From Roseivirga sp. 4D4 (lineage in GTDB: Bacteria; Bacteroidota; Bacteroidia; Cytophagales; Cyclobacteriaceae), in NCBI RefSeq assembly GCF_001747095.1, contig NZ_MDGP01000001.1, forward strand, positions 3,641,001 through 3,705,000: DNA of 64,000 bases, written 5' to 3'. The notes beneath the pieces are model-generated. The model did no database searches and was not told where the DNA came from. It worked only from the letters and a program-made list of their open reading frames with translations. The position numbers and the translations under genes are program-made. This document shows, one piece after another, positions 1-8,652 of the stretch; within the stretch, counting starts at the first letter, position 1; each line of letters starts with the position of its first letter.

Positions 1-795
1 ATCTCTTGGTACGGCTCTAAAAATTGAGCCTTTATCTTCTTTTTCATATTCAGCCCATCTCCATTGATCGTTATGCCTATCCCAGTCACCAATCAATACA
101 TCTAGTAGTCGTGTTTTTGCAAAGGATTTTTGATCGACCTCATTGTCATTGTCTTCGATGATGTGCTCATACATTTTATCAGTACCCACGATATTTTCTG
201 AATTCCCGAACCGATCGAAACCAGACAGATCTTCGTCTGGCCGTATTTCAATCATAAAAGGTTTGTCACCATATGCTTTGGCAAAGTCACCCAATGGAGC
301 ACTTTTAGGCACATACACTAATTTGGGTTTGGTATGGTAGACACCGACTGCATCGGCCAACACTGGTACTGCTAGAAATCCATAAGGATGCGCAGTACTG
401 ATCTGATCCTTTAAAGCATTGTCTACCCACGTTCCTCGAAATGCGCTGGGTAACTTGTCTCCTGGAAACTTGTCTACTGTGCGCAGATTATATTGTATAC
501 CATTACTGTCTTGAAGACGTACTGACTTTGTCTGGAAGCCGCCACCAAGCTTTAAAATCTCAAGGCCTCCTTTATAGGAGTTTACATCAAATACGGGTGC
601 TGTAATGGGTGTTATCCATTCCTTTCTATAATGTTTACCCATAAAGAATTTCCCGATAGCCCCGTTGGAGAAGTTTACGTTAGCGGCTGCTGTGGCAGTC
701 GAATCAGGTTTGAGTTGCTTAACGTTTTGAGCCAGCGCGGGTGTCGCGCTGACATTTATAATAATAAGTAGGACAAAAATTTTATAGTGTTGCAT
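1..795 (-). CDS. Secreted protein with GDWDRHNDQW motif (partial, C-terminus beyond left edge)
   Basis: An open frame begins with ATG at 795 and stays open to base 1, giving 265 residues of a longer protein. Residues 1-22 form a clear Sec signal peptide ending ALA-Q. The rest is soluble, with a GDWDRHNDQW motif at about residues 236-245 followed by a short stretch ending in PRD. From memory, this motif occurs in very large Bacteroidota proteins that end in a BamA/TamA-like barrel and are sometimes annotated as phosphoesterases. A G-x-x-DRH-x(3-4)-W pattern also recalls the Fam20/HipA-type kinase fold, but that is only a resemblance. It is divergent from the gene at 1023, and the 227 bp between them holds no recognisable element. 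The coding call is firm, the family call moderate and the activity unknown. Confidence 0.75.
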   Translation of the reverse strand, partial: MQHYKIFVLLIIINVSATPALAQNVKQLKPDSTATAAANVNFSNGAIGKFFMGKHYRKEWITPITAPVFDVNSYKGGLEILKLGGGFQTKSVRLQDSNGIQYNLRTVDKFPGDKLPSAFRGTWVDNALKDQISTAHPYGFLAVPVLADAVGVYHTKPKLVYVPKSAPLGDFAKAYGDKPFMIEIRPDEDLSGFDRFGNSENIVGTDKMYEHIIEDNDNEVDQKSFAKTRLLDVLIGDWDRHNDQWRWAEYEKEDKGSIFRAVPRD

Positions 796-1022
796 GCCTC
801 TACTACTGCAAACACTATGGCATAAATCGAAATCGTCATTTTTCGATCTTCAGAGACTTTTTGAAATGAATCTGTATGACTTTTGGGGAATTGACGACCC
901 AATTCTCAAAGTGAAATGGGTAATTAATTCCACACTTCATTTTATTCTAAGTGCTTGAGGGCCCAAATTTTAGCACGGATGGGCTTTACACATATGGTAT
1001 GAGAATTGGCTCTTAATGGAGT

Positions 1023-2198
1023 ATGAAACAGTCAAAACACATTGTGGAACAAGTCAGGTCTTTCTTGATCCAACTATATAAAGAAAGAGAAAAAGAACAG
1101 ACACCCTTCCACTCCATTGACAAGACTTGGAGCCTTATGAAGGCTGCAGAGAAAATTGGCTCCGAGGAAGGCCTCAACGACCAACAATGTTTCGAAGTCA
1201 TTATAGCTGCTGCCTTCATACATACGGGTCAGTGGGAGCCTGGAGAAACTCATTTACAAAAGGCAATTCAAGACTTAGAAGATTTTGAAAAAGGTCTTGA
1301 TGAAAGTTTTGACACTGCTCCTATACAATCATTAATGAAGTCTGTAGAGGACGATTCGGATGATAAAACTCTCCAAGAAGAAGTGTTTTATGACGCCTAC
1401 TATGAATACCTAGGAAAGAAAAAACTCATCCGTCAGCTGCAATTTAAGACAGTAGAGGAAGATGCGGAAGAGAGTGTACTCAATGCACTAAGAGAGGGGT
1501 ATGAATTAATTACGAACCATAAATATAGAACTGAGTATGCCATCAAAAACTTGGCAAAGAGAAAAGCGAAGAATAGCCAGAAGCTTCTGGCGCGAATTCA
1601 AAAAGAGGAAGGAAAAGAAAAGAAAGCAAAAAGAAAAAGCAGAAAACTAGGTCGGGGTATCGAGACCATGTACCGCACTGTTTATAGAAACCATATCAAT
1701 CTGAGTTCTATAGCAGATCAAAAGGCAAACCTGATCATTCGTGTTAACACGATTATTCTTTCCATCATTATCACCCTTGGGGGTACGGGTTATACCTTCT
1801 TTGAAGAAGGATTCTTTAAGTACAGCCGATTTACAATACCAGTAATGATTTTTGTAGCAGGTTCTCTTGCTGCGGTAATTTTTGCCATTCTATCTGCAAG
1901 ACCTAAAGTCACCAATAAAGAGGTGAATAAAAAGCGACTGCTGGGCAAAGAGAGTAGTATTCTATTCTTTGGAAATTTCACTGCTCTCAAGAAAACAGAT
2001 TTTGTAAGGGAGATGGGCTTATTCAGGCAGAATGATGATAGGGTGTATGATAGCATGTCTGTGGACATCTATTTCCTCGGTCTTGTACTTGATAAAAAGT
2101 ACAAGCTGGTGACTTACTCTTACAATGTTTTTATGGCTGGACTAACATTGAGTGTACTGACATTCATGACCCTCTTCATGTTTTTTCAATACAGCTAA
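1023..2198 (+). CDS. Pycsar-effector-like membrane protein with degenerate HD domain (DUF5706)
   Basis: The protein has 391 residues in two parts. Residues ~25-205 resemble the HD-hydrolase domain that often precedes DUF5706, and residues ~215-390 match the DUF5706/PycTM effector family, beginning MYRTVYRNHINLSSIADQKAN. Three membrane segments are visible near 238-258, 270-290 and 368-388. PycTM proteins are membrane effectors of cyclic-nucleotide anti-phage signalling (Pycsar), but stand-alone HD-DUF5706 proteins are also widespread in Bacteroidota. The HD site looks lost: the usual YHNxxHT reads FHSIDKT (29-35) and FHDTG reads FIHTG (65-69), so key metal ligands are replaced. No cyclase gene is adjacent; the next gene is a SYLF protein 36 bp downstream. 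A role in defence is inference; a stress or housekeeping membrane role is equally possible. Confidence 0.8.
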   Translation: MKQSKHIVEQVRSFLIQLYKEREKEQTPFHSIDKTWSLMKAAEKIGSEEGLNDQQCFEVIIAAAFIHTGQWEPGETHLQKAIQDLEDFEKGLDESFDTAPIQSLMKSVEDDSDDKTLQEEVFYDAYYEYLGKKKLIRQLQFKTVEEDAEESVLNALREGYELITNHKYRTEYAIKNLAKRKAKNSQKLLARIQKEEGKEKKAKRKSRKLGRGIETMYRTVYRNHINLSSIADQKANLIIRVNTIILSIIITLGGTGYTFFEEGFFKYSRFTIPVMIFVAGSLAAVIFAILSARPKVTNKEVNKKRLLGKESSILFFGNFTALKKTDFVREMGLFRQNDDRVYDSMSVDIYFLGLVLDKKYKLVTYSYNVFMAGLTLSVLTFMTLFMFFQYS

Positions 2199-2234
2199 AA
2201 TCAATCGAATTATAAAATTTAAAACATTAAGAAA

Positions 2235-2774
2235 ATGAAAATGAGAAACATATTACAATCAACACTTATAGCACTCACCCTACTTTTGAGCCAAGGAGCT
2301 TTCGCACAAGATGGCTTCGATAGAGGCAAGGTGAATGAAGCAATTGCTGAATTTCAAGAAGTAGATCCAAAGATTAATCGATTTTTCGAGACATCGTATG
2401 GTTATGCAGTATTCCCTTCTATAGGGAAAGGTGCTATCGGTATCGGTGGTGCTGCTGGAAAAGGATTGGTCTTTAAGAACGGTGCCGTTCAAGGCGGATC
2501 TAAAATGAAACAAGTAACTATCGGTTTTCAGTTTGGAGGCAAATCCTACGGAGAGGTAATCTTCTTTGAGAATGCTGACGCATACAACCGATTTATCAGT
2601 AACGAATTTCAGTTTGCTGCTCAGGCTTCTGCAGTAGCATTGAAATCAGGAATTTCAGCTGACGCTAAATACACTGACGGAGTAGCCGTATTCACTTTAG
2701 CCAACGGTGGCCTGATGTATGAGGCATCGATCGGTGGACAGAAGTTCAAATTTGTACCCGCCAGCGAGCTATAA
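2235..2774 (+). CDS. Secreted SYLF-domain (Ysc84-type) lipid-binding protein
   Basis: This 179-residue protein starts with a signal peptide (cleavage near residue 24, after FAQ). The remainder is a SYLF domain, recognisable from the stretch YGYAVFPSIGKGAIGIGGAAG and the later FQFAAQASAVAL and GLMYEASIGGQ segments. SYLF domains bind phosphoinositides in eukaryotes; the bacterial secreted forms are of unknown function and are usually listed as YSC84-related. It lies 36 bp after the Pycsar-like gene and 37 bp before the universal stress gene, all on the same strand, so co-transcription is likely. A second in-frame ATG six bases downstream (2241) could also serve as start. Family call firm, role unknown. 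Confidence 0.85.
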   Translation: MKMRNILQSTLIALTLLLSQGAFAQDGFDRGKVNEAIAEFQEVDPKINRFFETSYGYAVFPSIGKGAIGIGGAAGKGLVFKNGAVQGGSKMKQVTIGFQFGGKSYGEVIFFENADAYNRFISNEFQFAAQASAVALKSGISADAKYTDGVAVFTLANGGLMYEASIGGQKFKFVPASEL

Positions 2775-2811
2775 GAATTATCCCAAATGTTTCACCCATA
2801 AACCCACTATT

Positions 2812-3636
2812 ATGAAAAATATCGTAGTACCTATAGATTTTACAAAGCAATCAGTAACAGCTCTTGAGAATGCCATTCACATGGCAGAACGCCTTGAGAT
2901 GGGTATCATTTTGATGCACTCGTTAGAGCTACCAGCAGGATTTTCAACTTCTCCAGTCGTTGGGGCCAATTATCAAAACCTACATGTCCAACGTGATGCT
3001 GCCCAAGAGAGGCTCCATGATTTGATTAAGGAAGTTGCCATTGATTCCAATATGAATTGCACAACTAAAGTCACTTATGGTAATCTTTCACATGCCATCA
3101 AGCGCATCACAGAGGAGCATGAAATAGGATTAGTGGTGATGGCATCTTCTGGAAAAAGTGGTTTTTTGGAAAACCTAACTGGCTCTCAGAGTTATAATGT
3201 TGCCAAACACGTTGACTGTCCAGTTGTGGTACTGCCAGAAGAGGCAAAGATAATGAGTATGAAACACATTGCATTGGCTGGTGATTACTCTGAGGCTTAT
3301 GATCCATCGGTATTTGAACAACTCATTAATATTGCCAAACACTTCTTCTCACACATTCACGTAGTGCACGTGGCGGATGAAGCCGCTTTGGAAGATGAGC
3401 AAATCGATATTGCCAAAAGTCTGCATTTGTACCTAAAGGATGTTTCGCACAGCTTCCATTTCAAATCGTATGACCAAGTCAAGGATGGTTTAATTGACTT
3501 CTGTGTTCAGAATCAGGTGGATCTACTAGCAATGGTGCCAAGACAGCATGGCTTGCTGGATTGGTTTATGCAGAGTAGTACGACCAAAGAGCTGATCGAA
3601 GATATGCCGCTCCCACTCATGATGTTACAGGATTAA
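2812..3636 (+). CDS. Tandem-domain universal stress protein (UspA family)
   Basis: The chosen start is ATG 2812, giving 274 residues beginning MKNIVVPIDFTKQSVTALENA, the standard UspA strand-helix opening. A longer in-frame opening from 2719 would overlap the SYLF gene and is unlikely. The first Usp domain covers residues ~1-140 and ends VAKHVDCPVVVLP, preceded by a nucleotide-binding-like MASSGKSGF segment. The second, more divergent domain covers ~145-274. Such proteins are cytoplasmic and act in stress survival, often binding ATP. It is the last gene of the likely 1023-3636 unit and is followed by a strong terminator. A second tandem Usp gene lies at 10771-11622. Confidence 0.9.
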   Translation: MKNIVVPIDFTKQSVTALENAIHMAERLEMGIILMHSLELPAGFSTSPVVGANYQNLHVQRDAAQERLHDLIKEVAIDSNMNCTTKVTYGNLSHAIKRITEEHEIGLVVMASSGKSGFLENLTGSQSYNVAKHVDCPVVVLPEEAKIMSMKHIALAGDYSEAYDPSVFEQLINIAKHFFSHIHVVHVADEAALEDEQIDIAKSLHLYLKDVSHSFHFKSYDQVKDGLIDFCVQNQVDLLAMVPRQHGLLDWFMQSSTTKELIEDMPLPLMMLQD

Positions 3637-3650
3637 GGTTATTAACACCT

Positions 3651-3682
3651 AAAAAAGGGCAGCCAATTGGCTGCCCTTTTTT
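3651..3682. terminator. Bidirectional intrinsic terminator between convergent genes
   Basis: A perfect 8-bp stem GGGCAGCC (3657-3664) pairs with GGCTGCCC (3669-3676) across an AATT loop. Six T follow on the plus strand and six A precede it, so it can stop transcription from both the universal stress gene and the convergent permease gene ending at 3702. Confidence 0.92.
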
Positions 3683-3701
3683 ACTTGATAATAGAAACAG
3701 C

Positions 3702-6326
3702 TTATTCATCTCTCAAAGAGTTTACTGGATTCATCTTCGAAATACTCAGTGTTCGGGAGAAGATCGTAGTGATAGCTACTAGAAAGACGAGGATCGCTGG
3801 TCCCGCAAAGAGCCAGAAAGTAATGTCAATGCGATAGCTATAGCTATTGAGCCAACTTCCGACAATGTAATAAGTGATAGGTAAGGCAATCATAGAGGCA
3901 ATACCAATTAGCCAAATGAAGTCCCGAGAGATGAGTGTAATGATCTGACTGACACTTGCTCCAAGCACTTTGCGAATCCCAATTTCTTTCTTGCGTTTGG
4001 CAACGGTAAAAGAGGAGAGGCCCAGTAGACCAAGGCAAGTAATGAGCAAAGCAAAAATGCTCAGGACGCTAAAAACTGTTTGAAATTGCTGATCAGACTT
4101 GAAGTGCTCGTCAAACTTTTGATCCAAAAAGAAGAACTCAAAAGGGCTATCGAAGTGGGTGTCATATAGCGATTCAATTTCGGCTAGTTGAGTGGTGATG
4201 TCTCCAGCTTCTGTTCTAATACTGACAAAACCACCGAAATTATTATGACGAAATATCATGGGGATATAGCCTCCTTTGACTCCTGTTTGATGGAAATTCT
4301 TTAATACCCCAATGATTGTATGCTCATTTCCCCAAAGATCTATTTTCTGATTAATCGCATCTTTGGGATCCGAAATTCCCCAAAGTTTAACCGCTTCTTC
4401 ATTTACTACTACTTCTCTTTCGCTGGCATCCTCTCTGAAATTTTCACCTGCTAATAGCTCAAATTCCATGGTGGGTATAAAGCGACTATCTATGAAATAG
4501 AGGAAGAAATTGAAGTTGTGTTCTTCTACCGCATTCACTAGGTTGATACCTGTTGTACTGCCCATCATACTAGTGGGCTGGCCAGGTACAGTGGTCGACA
4601 AGGCCACAGATTTGAATGAACTATTATCCAAAAGTTCGTTTCTGAAAAGCTTGAAATTTGCTATTTCCGGAGTTGTTGGAGGGGCGGATACAACCACGAC
4701 TTGCTCTGAATTCAGCCCCAGATCTTTGGACTGCATATGATCCAATTGTCGGGAAGATGTTGAGGTTTGTATCAAGAGAAAAATGGCAATGGCGAATTGA
4801 AAAACGACTAACCCTTTTCTTAGTAAGATGCCCCGACTTGAGTGAGAAAACCTTCCTTTTAATACCGCCACGGGCTTGAAGGAGGACAAAATAAAGGCTG
4901 GGAAACTCCCAGCTACCAAGGTGCTGAAAAGAATTAGTCCTGTAAAGACAGCCCAAAAAAGACCGTTGTCAAACAAGGAAAAGGTCATTGGCAAACCGGC
5001 CGTTGCTTTAAAATCTGGCAATAAGAGATATAGGGTAATCAATGAAAGAATAGCTGAGAGGCCATTGATCACCAATGACTCAATGAAAAACCGGACTTTT
5101 AATTGATTACTAGTAGAGCCGATTACCTTCCGAATGCCGACTTCTTTGGCTCTATCCATAGACTTGGCAGTAGCAAGGTTGATATAGTTTACTATCGCAA
5201 TCGTAATTACCAATAGTGCCACGGACAATAGAAAATAGACGATTGTAGCATTACCGTTTGCTTCCAGCTCATAGGACTTGTGAGAGTATAAATGAATGTC
5301 CTGCATTCTCTGAGCGATTACACGCTCGTTTTCTATTTTATCTTCTTTCACTAAACGATCAGAAAGTCGTTGGACTGATTGATTAAATGTGTCGAACTGA
5401 TCGGCACTCGTAAGTAGAAGATAAGAGAATGTATCGTTGCTATTCCATGGACTATCACGTTTGGCCAATGTCTCCTTCATGGTAACATAAGAGAAGAGCA
5501 TGTCGAATTTCAAGTGTGAATTGGCTGGGCTGTCTTTGACGATACCTACTACTTTTAAATCTCCACCGATAACGGAGGCCCACATGGTTTTTCCTACAAT
5601 GTCTGTTGTGCCGAAGTACCTCAAAGCCGCGGATTCGGTGAGTATCATATCTCGTTGGCTTTTTAAGGCCGTATTAGGATTTCCTTGAATCAATGGATAT
5701 CCAAAAAGGCTCAAAAAACTTGGGTCCACGGCAAAGATTCTGGAGGCTCTAAAGGTCGATTCATCAACCTTGAGAACTGACTCGGACATGCGGAAGGCCC
5801 TAGTGAATTCTTCGACCTCGGGGAATTCTTCCTTCATCATTGGACCGAGCAAATGATAAGATTCTGCATCTTGATCTATTAAGGCTCCGCCATCCATATA
5901 GTCGGTGGTAATGCGGGCTATGCGGTCTGCTTTTGGATTATAGCTTTCATAGCTCAATTCAAAATGGACGTAGAATAGAATTAAGAGTGCCACAGAGATG
6001 CCTGCCGTTAGACCGATAACGTTAATGCCCGTGTACATTTTCTCACGAGCAATGATTCTTAAAATGGTTTTAAAGTTGTTTTTGAGCATTCCAATGTTGT
6101 TTAATTGTTGAGTTCCGCCAATCATTTTGATCAAGGCAGGACGCATAAGCTTGACCACCTGCCATACAAATTGTCTTTTGGCTTTTTTAGCAGAGTATCG
6201 TTGGATATCGTCTAGAAATCTCTCCTCTAAATCACCCTCGATTTCTTCGGCATACTGAGGCCTTAGGAATTTTCGCAGTAACCATATAGGCCATTGTGGC
6301 GGATGGTGATTGGGGTTTTTCGTCAT
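3702..6326 (-). CDS. FtsX/MacB-type ABC transporter permease with N-terminal prefix domain
   Basis: Start ATG 6326 overlaps the PadR stop as ATGA, giving 874 residues; an upstream frame to 6365 would lie inside the PadR gene. Residues ~1-80 are the charged prefix domain seen in Bacteroidota permeases (EEIEGDLEERF). A first membrane helix at ~100-120 precedes a MacB-type periplasmic domain, then FtsX permease cores near 375-490 and 750-870, including KEIGIRKVLGASVSQI, with a second periplasmic domain between. Proteins of this type couple to an ABC ATPase (LolD/MacB-like) to move or expel substrates or lipoproteins; no ATPase gene is nearby. Translational coupling to PadR suggests stress-inducible expression. 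A close architectural twin lies at 23684-26362. Confidence 0.9.
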   Translation of the reverse strand: MTKNPNHHPPQWPIWLLRKFLRPQYAEEIEGDLEERFLDDIQRYSAKKAKRQFVWQVVKLMRPALIKMIGGTQQLNNIGMLKNNFKTILRIIAREKMYTGINVIGLTAGISVALLILFYVHFELSYESYNPKADRIARITTDYMDGGALIDQDAESYHLLGPMMKEEFPEVEEFTRAFRMSESVLKVDESTFRASRIFAVDPSFLSLFGYPLIQGNPNTALKSQRDMILTESAALRYFGTTDIVGKTMWASVIGGDLKVVGIVKDSPANSHLKFDMLFSYVTMKETLAKRDSPWNSNDTFSYLLLTSADQFDTFNQSVQRLSDRLVKEDKIENERVIAQRMQDIHLYSHKSYELEANGNATIVYFLLSVALLVITIAIVNYINLATAKSMDRAKEVGIRKVIGSTSNQLKVRFFIESLVINGLSAILSLITLYLLLPDFKATAGLPMTFSLFDNGLFWAVFTGLILFSTLVAGSFPAFILSSFKPVAVLKGRFSHSSRGILLRKGLVVFQFAIAIFLLIQTSTSSRQLDHMQSKDLGLNSEQVVVVSAPPTTPEIANFKLFRNELLDNSSFKSVALSTTVPGQPTSMMGSTTGINLVNAVEEHNFNFFLYFIDSRFIPTMEFELLAGENFREDASEREVVVNEEAVKLWGISDPKDAINQKIDLWGNEHTIIGVLKNFHQTGVKGGYIPMIFRHNNFGGFVSIRTEAGDITTQLAEIESLYDTHFDSPFEFFFLDQKFDEHFKSDQQFQTVFSVLSIFALLITCLGLLGLSSFTVAKRKKEIGIRKVLGASVSQIITLISRDFIWLIGIASMIALPITYYIVGSWLNSYSYRIDITFWLFAGPAILVFLVAITTIFSRTLSISKMNPVNSLRDE

Positions 6327-6658
6327 GAGAGACTGCCAATTTCCAAATCCGGCATTTCGTTCCACATGCGTGTGCGCAGGTCTCTCATTTCTCTAAGCAC
6401 CTTTTGACCTAAGGGTGTAGCCGCATAAATGCGTTTGCGTTTGCCGCCTCTTTTTTGGGTTACTTCTCCCCATTTAGAAGTGAGAAAACCTTTCTCCTCC
6501 ATGCGTTTCAGAGCGGTCTGTATAGCGCCCATACTTTGTCGCTCATTGAGGCAACTCTCCAAATAGCGATCGATTTCGTTTCCATAAGCATCTTCCTTTA
6601 AGATGACCACACTCATAAGGACTAGCTCTTGGAACTCACCAAGTTTATGCTTCTTCAT
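6323..6658 (-). CDS. PadR-family transcriptional regulator
   Basis: This is a 111-residue winged-helix protein beginning MKKHKLGEFQELVLMSVVIL, typical of short PadR regulators. The recognition region includes SMGAIQTALKRMEEKGFLTS and the wing reads KRGGKRKRIYAATPLGQKVL. PadR proteins act as repressors of nearby efflux or membrane-stress genes, released by small ligands or phenolics; the ligand here is unknown. The stop codon overlaps the permease start (ATGA), so both are made from one mRNA. Two direct repeats 17 and 55 bp upstream of the start are candidate autoregulatory sites. It is paralogous in layout to the gene at 23358. Confidence 0.92.
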   Translation of the reverse strand: MKKHKLGEFQELVLMSVVILKEDAYGNEIDRYLESCLNERQSMGAIQTALKRMEEKGFLTSKWGEVTQKRGGKRKRIYAATPLGQKVLREMRDLRTRMWNEMPDLEIGSLS

Positions 6659-6674
6659 GGCAAATTATTTTATT

Positions 6675-6723
6675 CTAATTGAAGTAAATATAGGAAAGCG
6701 ATTATTATTATACTAATTGAAGT
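6675..6723 (-). promoter_or_regulatory. Direct-repeat candidate operator upstream of PadR gene
   Basis: On the minus strand the 11-mer ACTTCAATTAG occurs twice (6723-6713 and 6685-6675), and the identity extends to 15 of 16 bases with a following ATAA. The repeats are 38 bp apart and lie just upstream of the PadR start. They could bind PadR for autoregulation; this is inference from position and repetition only. Confidence 0.45.
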
Positions 6724-6724
6724 T

Positions 6725-6752
6725 TTAATAAAAGTGCCAAATGAATGGCACC
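6725..6752 (-). terminator. Intrinsic terminator after the acyltransferase gene
   Basis: Read on the minus strand, GTGCCA (6751-6746) pairs with TGGCAC (6739-6734) over a six-base loop and is followed by a T-rich stretch. It would end the ankyrin/acyltransferase transcript before the PadR promoter region. Confidence 0.7.
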
Positions 6753-6758
6753 TAATAA

Positions 6759-7847
6759 TTACTTGTCTAATGCTTTTTTGTGCTTCGCTATTTTTAGCCC
6801 AAAGAGAAGTCGCAATACCTTAACTCGTTTGATAATCAACTCATAGGTGAGCAGGCAGCTGATCCCCGTGAATAGAATCAACAGTATGAACTGAGCAAAG
6901 ATTGGTATGGCCAATGGAAAAATGAGTAATGAGCCAAGGTATAAGGCGGCCATGTGTATGATGTAGACAGGGTATACGGCTTCGCTTAGATAACTCAATG
7001 CTTTGCTCGGTTTGTTTAAATAGGCAAAGCCAATTCCTAATACAGCAAAGACCCATAAATTCGACTCAACTGATTTGAGGTAGTTTGGTCCCATTAGCTC
7101 GAAATTGAAAAGCCTGTATAAGTACATGCCGAAGGCAAGGGTAAGGAATACCCATTTCCACTTGATAAGCGTTTTTGTAAAGGTTTCTCCAGCATAGATG
7201 AAACAGTACCCAAAGAAAAAAGCGAGAAACCCGATAAATAGGCCATGAGAGTTCATAGCATAGGTCTCAAAACTCATTGGGTTAATCACTATGGATTCAA
7301 TGACAAAGGGAATGATTACCACCAATAGCCCCAAGGGGTTCTTGAAAAGTGATACTAGCAGTTTGTGAAACTTACCGCCCTCATTTCTCTTTAGGTAATA
7401 GAAGAAAGGCGAAAGAACCACCACATACATCAAAATATTACCGAGGAACCATAGGTGTGCAGGGTTAGCTTCATAAGACAATGGAAGCTCATAATGAGTT
7501 TGCCAAACTAGAAAGTGGAGCGGAACGATGGCGACAATTCCGAATACATATGGAATTAGAATGCGCTGTCCTCGTTCTTTCATGAGTTGGCTCCAACTCC
7601 GCTTACGCATGGCAAAGGCTACTCCCATTCCCGATACAAAAAAGAGCAGGGGAATACGCCAAACGTTGAGTGCCGACATCGGTATCCAGATAGAGTCCAT
7701 AGGCTCATCGCTCAAAATAAAACCAATAAGTCCTCCCCAAGATTGAAAGCCAATGGCGATATGGTAAATGAGAAGAAGACCAATGGCAATAACTCTTAGC
7801 CAGTCGATATCATACCTTCTCTGGTAGTCTGTCGTATTGATCTCCAT
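6759..7847 (-). CDS. Acyltransferase 3 family integral membrane protein
   Basis: This is a 362-residue polytopic protein with about ten membrane segments. Its opening, RYDIDWLRVIAIGLLLIYHI, carries the D-x-LR and conserved membrane-embedded His typical of acyltransferase family 3 (OafB/MdoC-type), and a later WFLGNILMY segment also fits. Members transfer acyl or succinyl groups to extracytoplasmic glycans; the substrate cannot be told from sequence. The start codon overlaps the stop of the ankyrin lipoprotein by one base (TAATG), so the two are translationally coupled. A terminator follows. Both genes are divergent from the AraC/TPR regulator at 8653, which is a plausible regulator. Confidence 0.88.
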   Translation of the reverse strand: MEINTTDYQRRYDIDWLRVIAIGLLLIYHIAIGFQSWGGLIGFILSDEPMDSIWIPMSALNVWRIPLLFFVSGMGVAFAMRKRSWSQLMKERGQRILIPYVFGIVAIVPLHFLVWQTHYELPLSYEANPAHLWFLGNILMYVVVLSPFFYYLKRNEGGKFHKLLVSLFKNPLGLLVVIIPFVIESIVINPMSFETYAMNSHGLFIGFLAFFFGYCFIYAGETFTKTLIKWKWVFLTLAFGMYLYRLFNFELMGPNYLKSVESNLWVFAVLGIGFAYLNKPSKALSYLSEAVYPVYIIHMAALYLGSLLIFPLAIPIFAQFILLILFTGISCLLTYELIIKRVKVLRLLFGLKIAKHKKALDK

Positions 7848-8434
7848 TACCCTTGATAGTTAGTAATAAGAGCTACTATTTCTTTTCGTGCCTTTTCAAT
7901 CTCGACATAGTCAAGCTTGAGACCCAATGGTGCTAATTCACGCTTCATTTGGTCATAGATTGGCTTTACTTGCTCAAAGGGTGCTTGGGCAGATTCGAGA
8001 GCAGTACTACCGTAGCTATTTCGCGTATTGATGTCAACACCATTTTCAAGCAAAGCTCTTACGATTTCTGTTCTTCCGAAAAAAGCCGCTGAATGTAAAG
8101 GCGTTGATCCATCGGCCGTAGTCACTGATAAATCTGCCCCTCCTTCTATAAGTGCTTTGGCGATTTCAGTCTTTCCAAAAGTGATAGCGATGTTCAGGGC
8201 GGTTGAACCAAAATCATCCTTTTGATTTAAATCAGTTCCAGCCTTTATATGTTGCTCTATCAAGTTTAGCTTTCCGGTAAAGGCTGCTTCAAAGAGTGTT
8301 TGCCTTGGTGCACTGACTACTTCTTCTTCGTTATTTCCCTTCTTCTCACTGTTGCATGACTGGAGAGAAAAGCCAATTGTTAATAGTAAAATAGCTACTA
8401 TAGCTTTTAAAAAATTTGTCTTTTTGTATTTCAT
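7847..8434 (-). CDS. Ankyrin-repeat lipoprotein
   Basis: The protein has 195 residues. Residues 1-27 are a lipoprotein signal with lipobox LQSC (Cys27), followed by a short acidic linker. Three ankyrin repeats are visible between ~50 and 160, for example GSTALNIAITFGKTEIAKAL and GSTPLHSAAFFGRTEIVRALL. Ankyrin repeats bind proteins, so this is probably a periplasm-facing adaptor or inhibitor anchored in a membrane. It forms a two-gene unit with the acyltransferase through a one-base TAATG overlap. The 218-bp gap to the divergent regulator would hold promoters for both directions, but I see no convincing motif there. Confidence 0.88.
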   Translation of the reverse strand: MKYKKTNFLKAIVAILLLTIGFSLQSCNSEKKGNNEEEVVSAPRQTLFEAAFTGKLNLIEQHIKAGTDLNQKDDFGSTALNIAITFGKTEIAKALIEGGADLSVTTADGSTPLHSAAFFGRTEIVRALLENGVDINTRNSYGSTALESAQAPFEQVKPIYDQMKRELAPLGLKLDYVEIEKARKEIVALITNYQG

Positions 8435-8652
8435 GATAAACGTGTTTGAGTTCTATTTTTTCTGATAATACAAAGGTCCTCAAATGTTTCTGGGTGGGCT
8501 ATATTGGAATGTTGCGGATTATATCAGCTATGCTAAAAACTTAGAAATTATGACCTTTGGCTATAAACTATGACGCAAACACTGGATTAGCACTAATTTT
8601 AAGGGGTTTGGAATTGGTAACTATCCTGCTCTTTTTTGTATAGTTATTAAAT

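Noticed and set aside
2719..2811. Longer universal stress protein start at 2719
   Set aside because: It would overlap the SYLF gene by 56 bp and lacks Usp-like sequence before MKNIVVPIDF.
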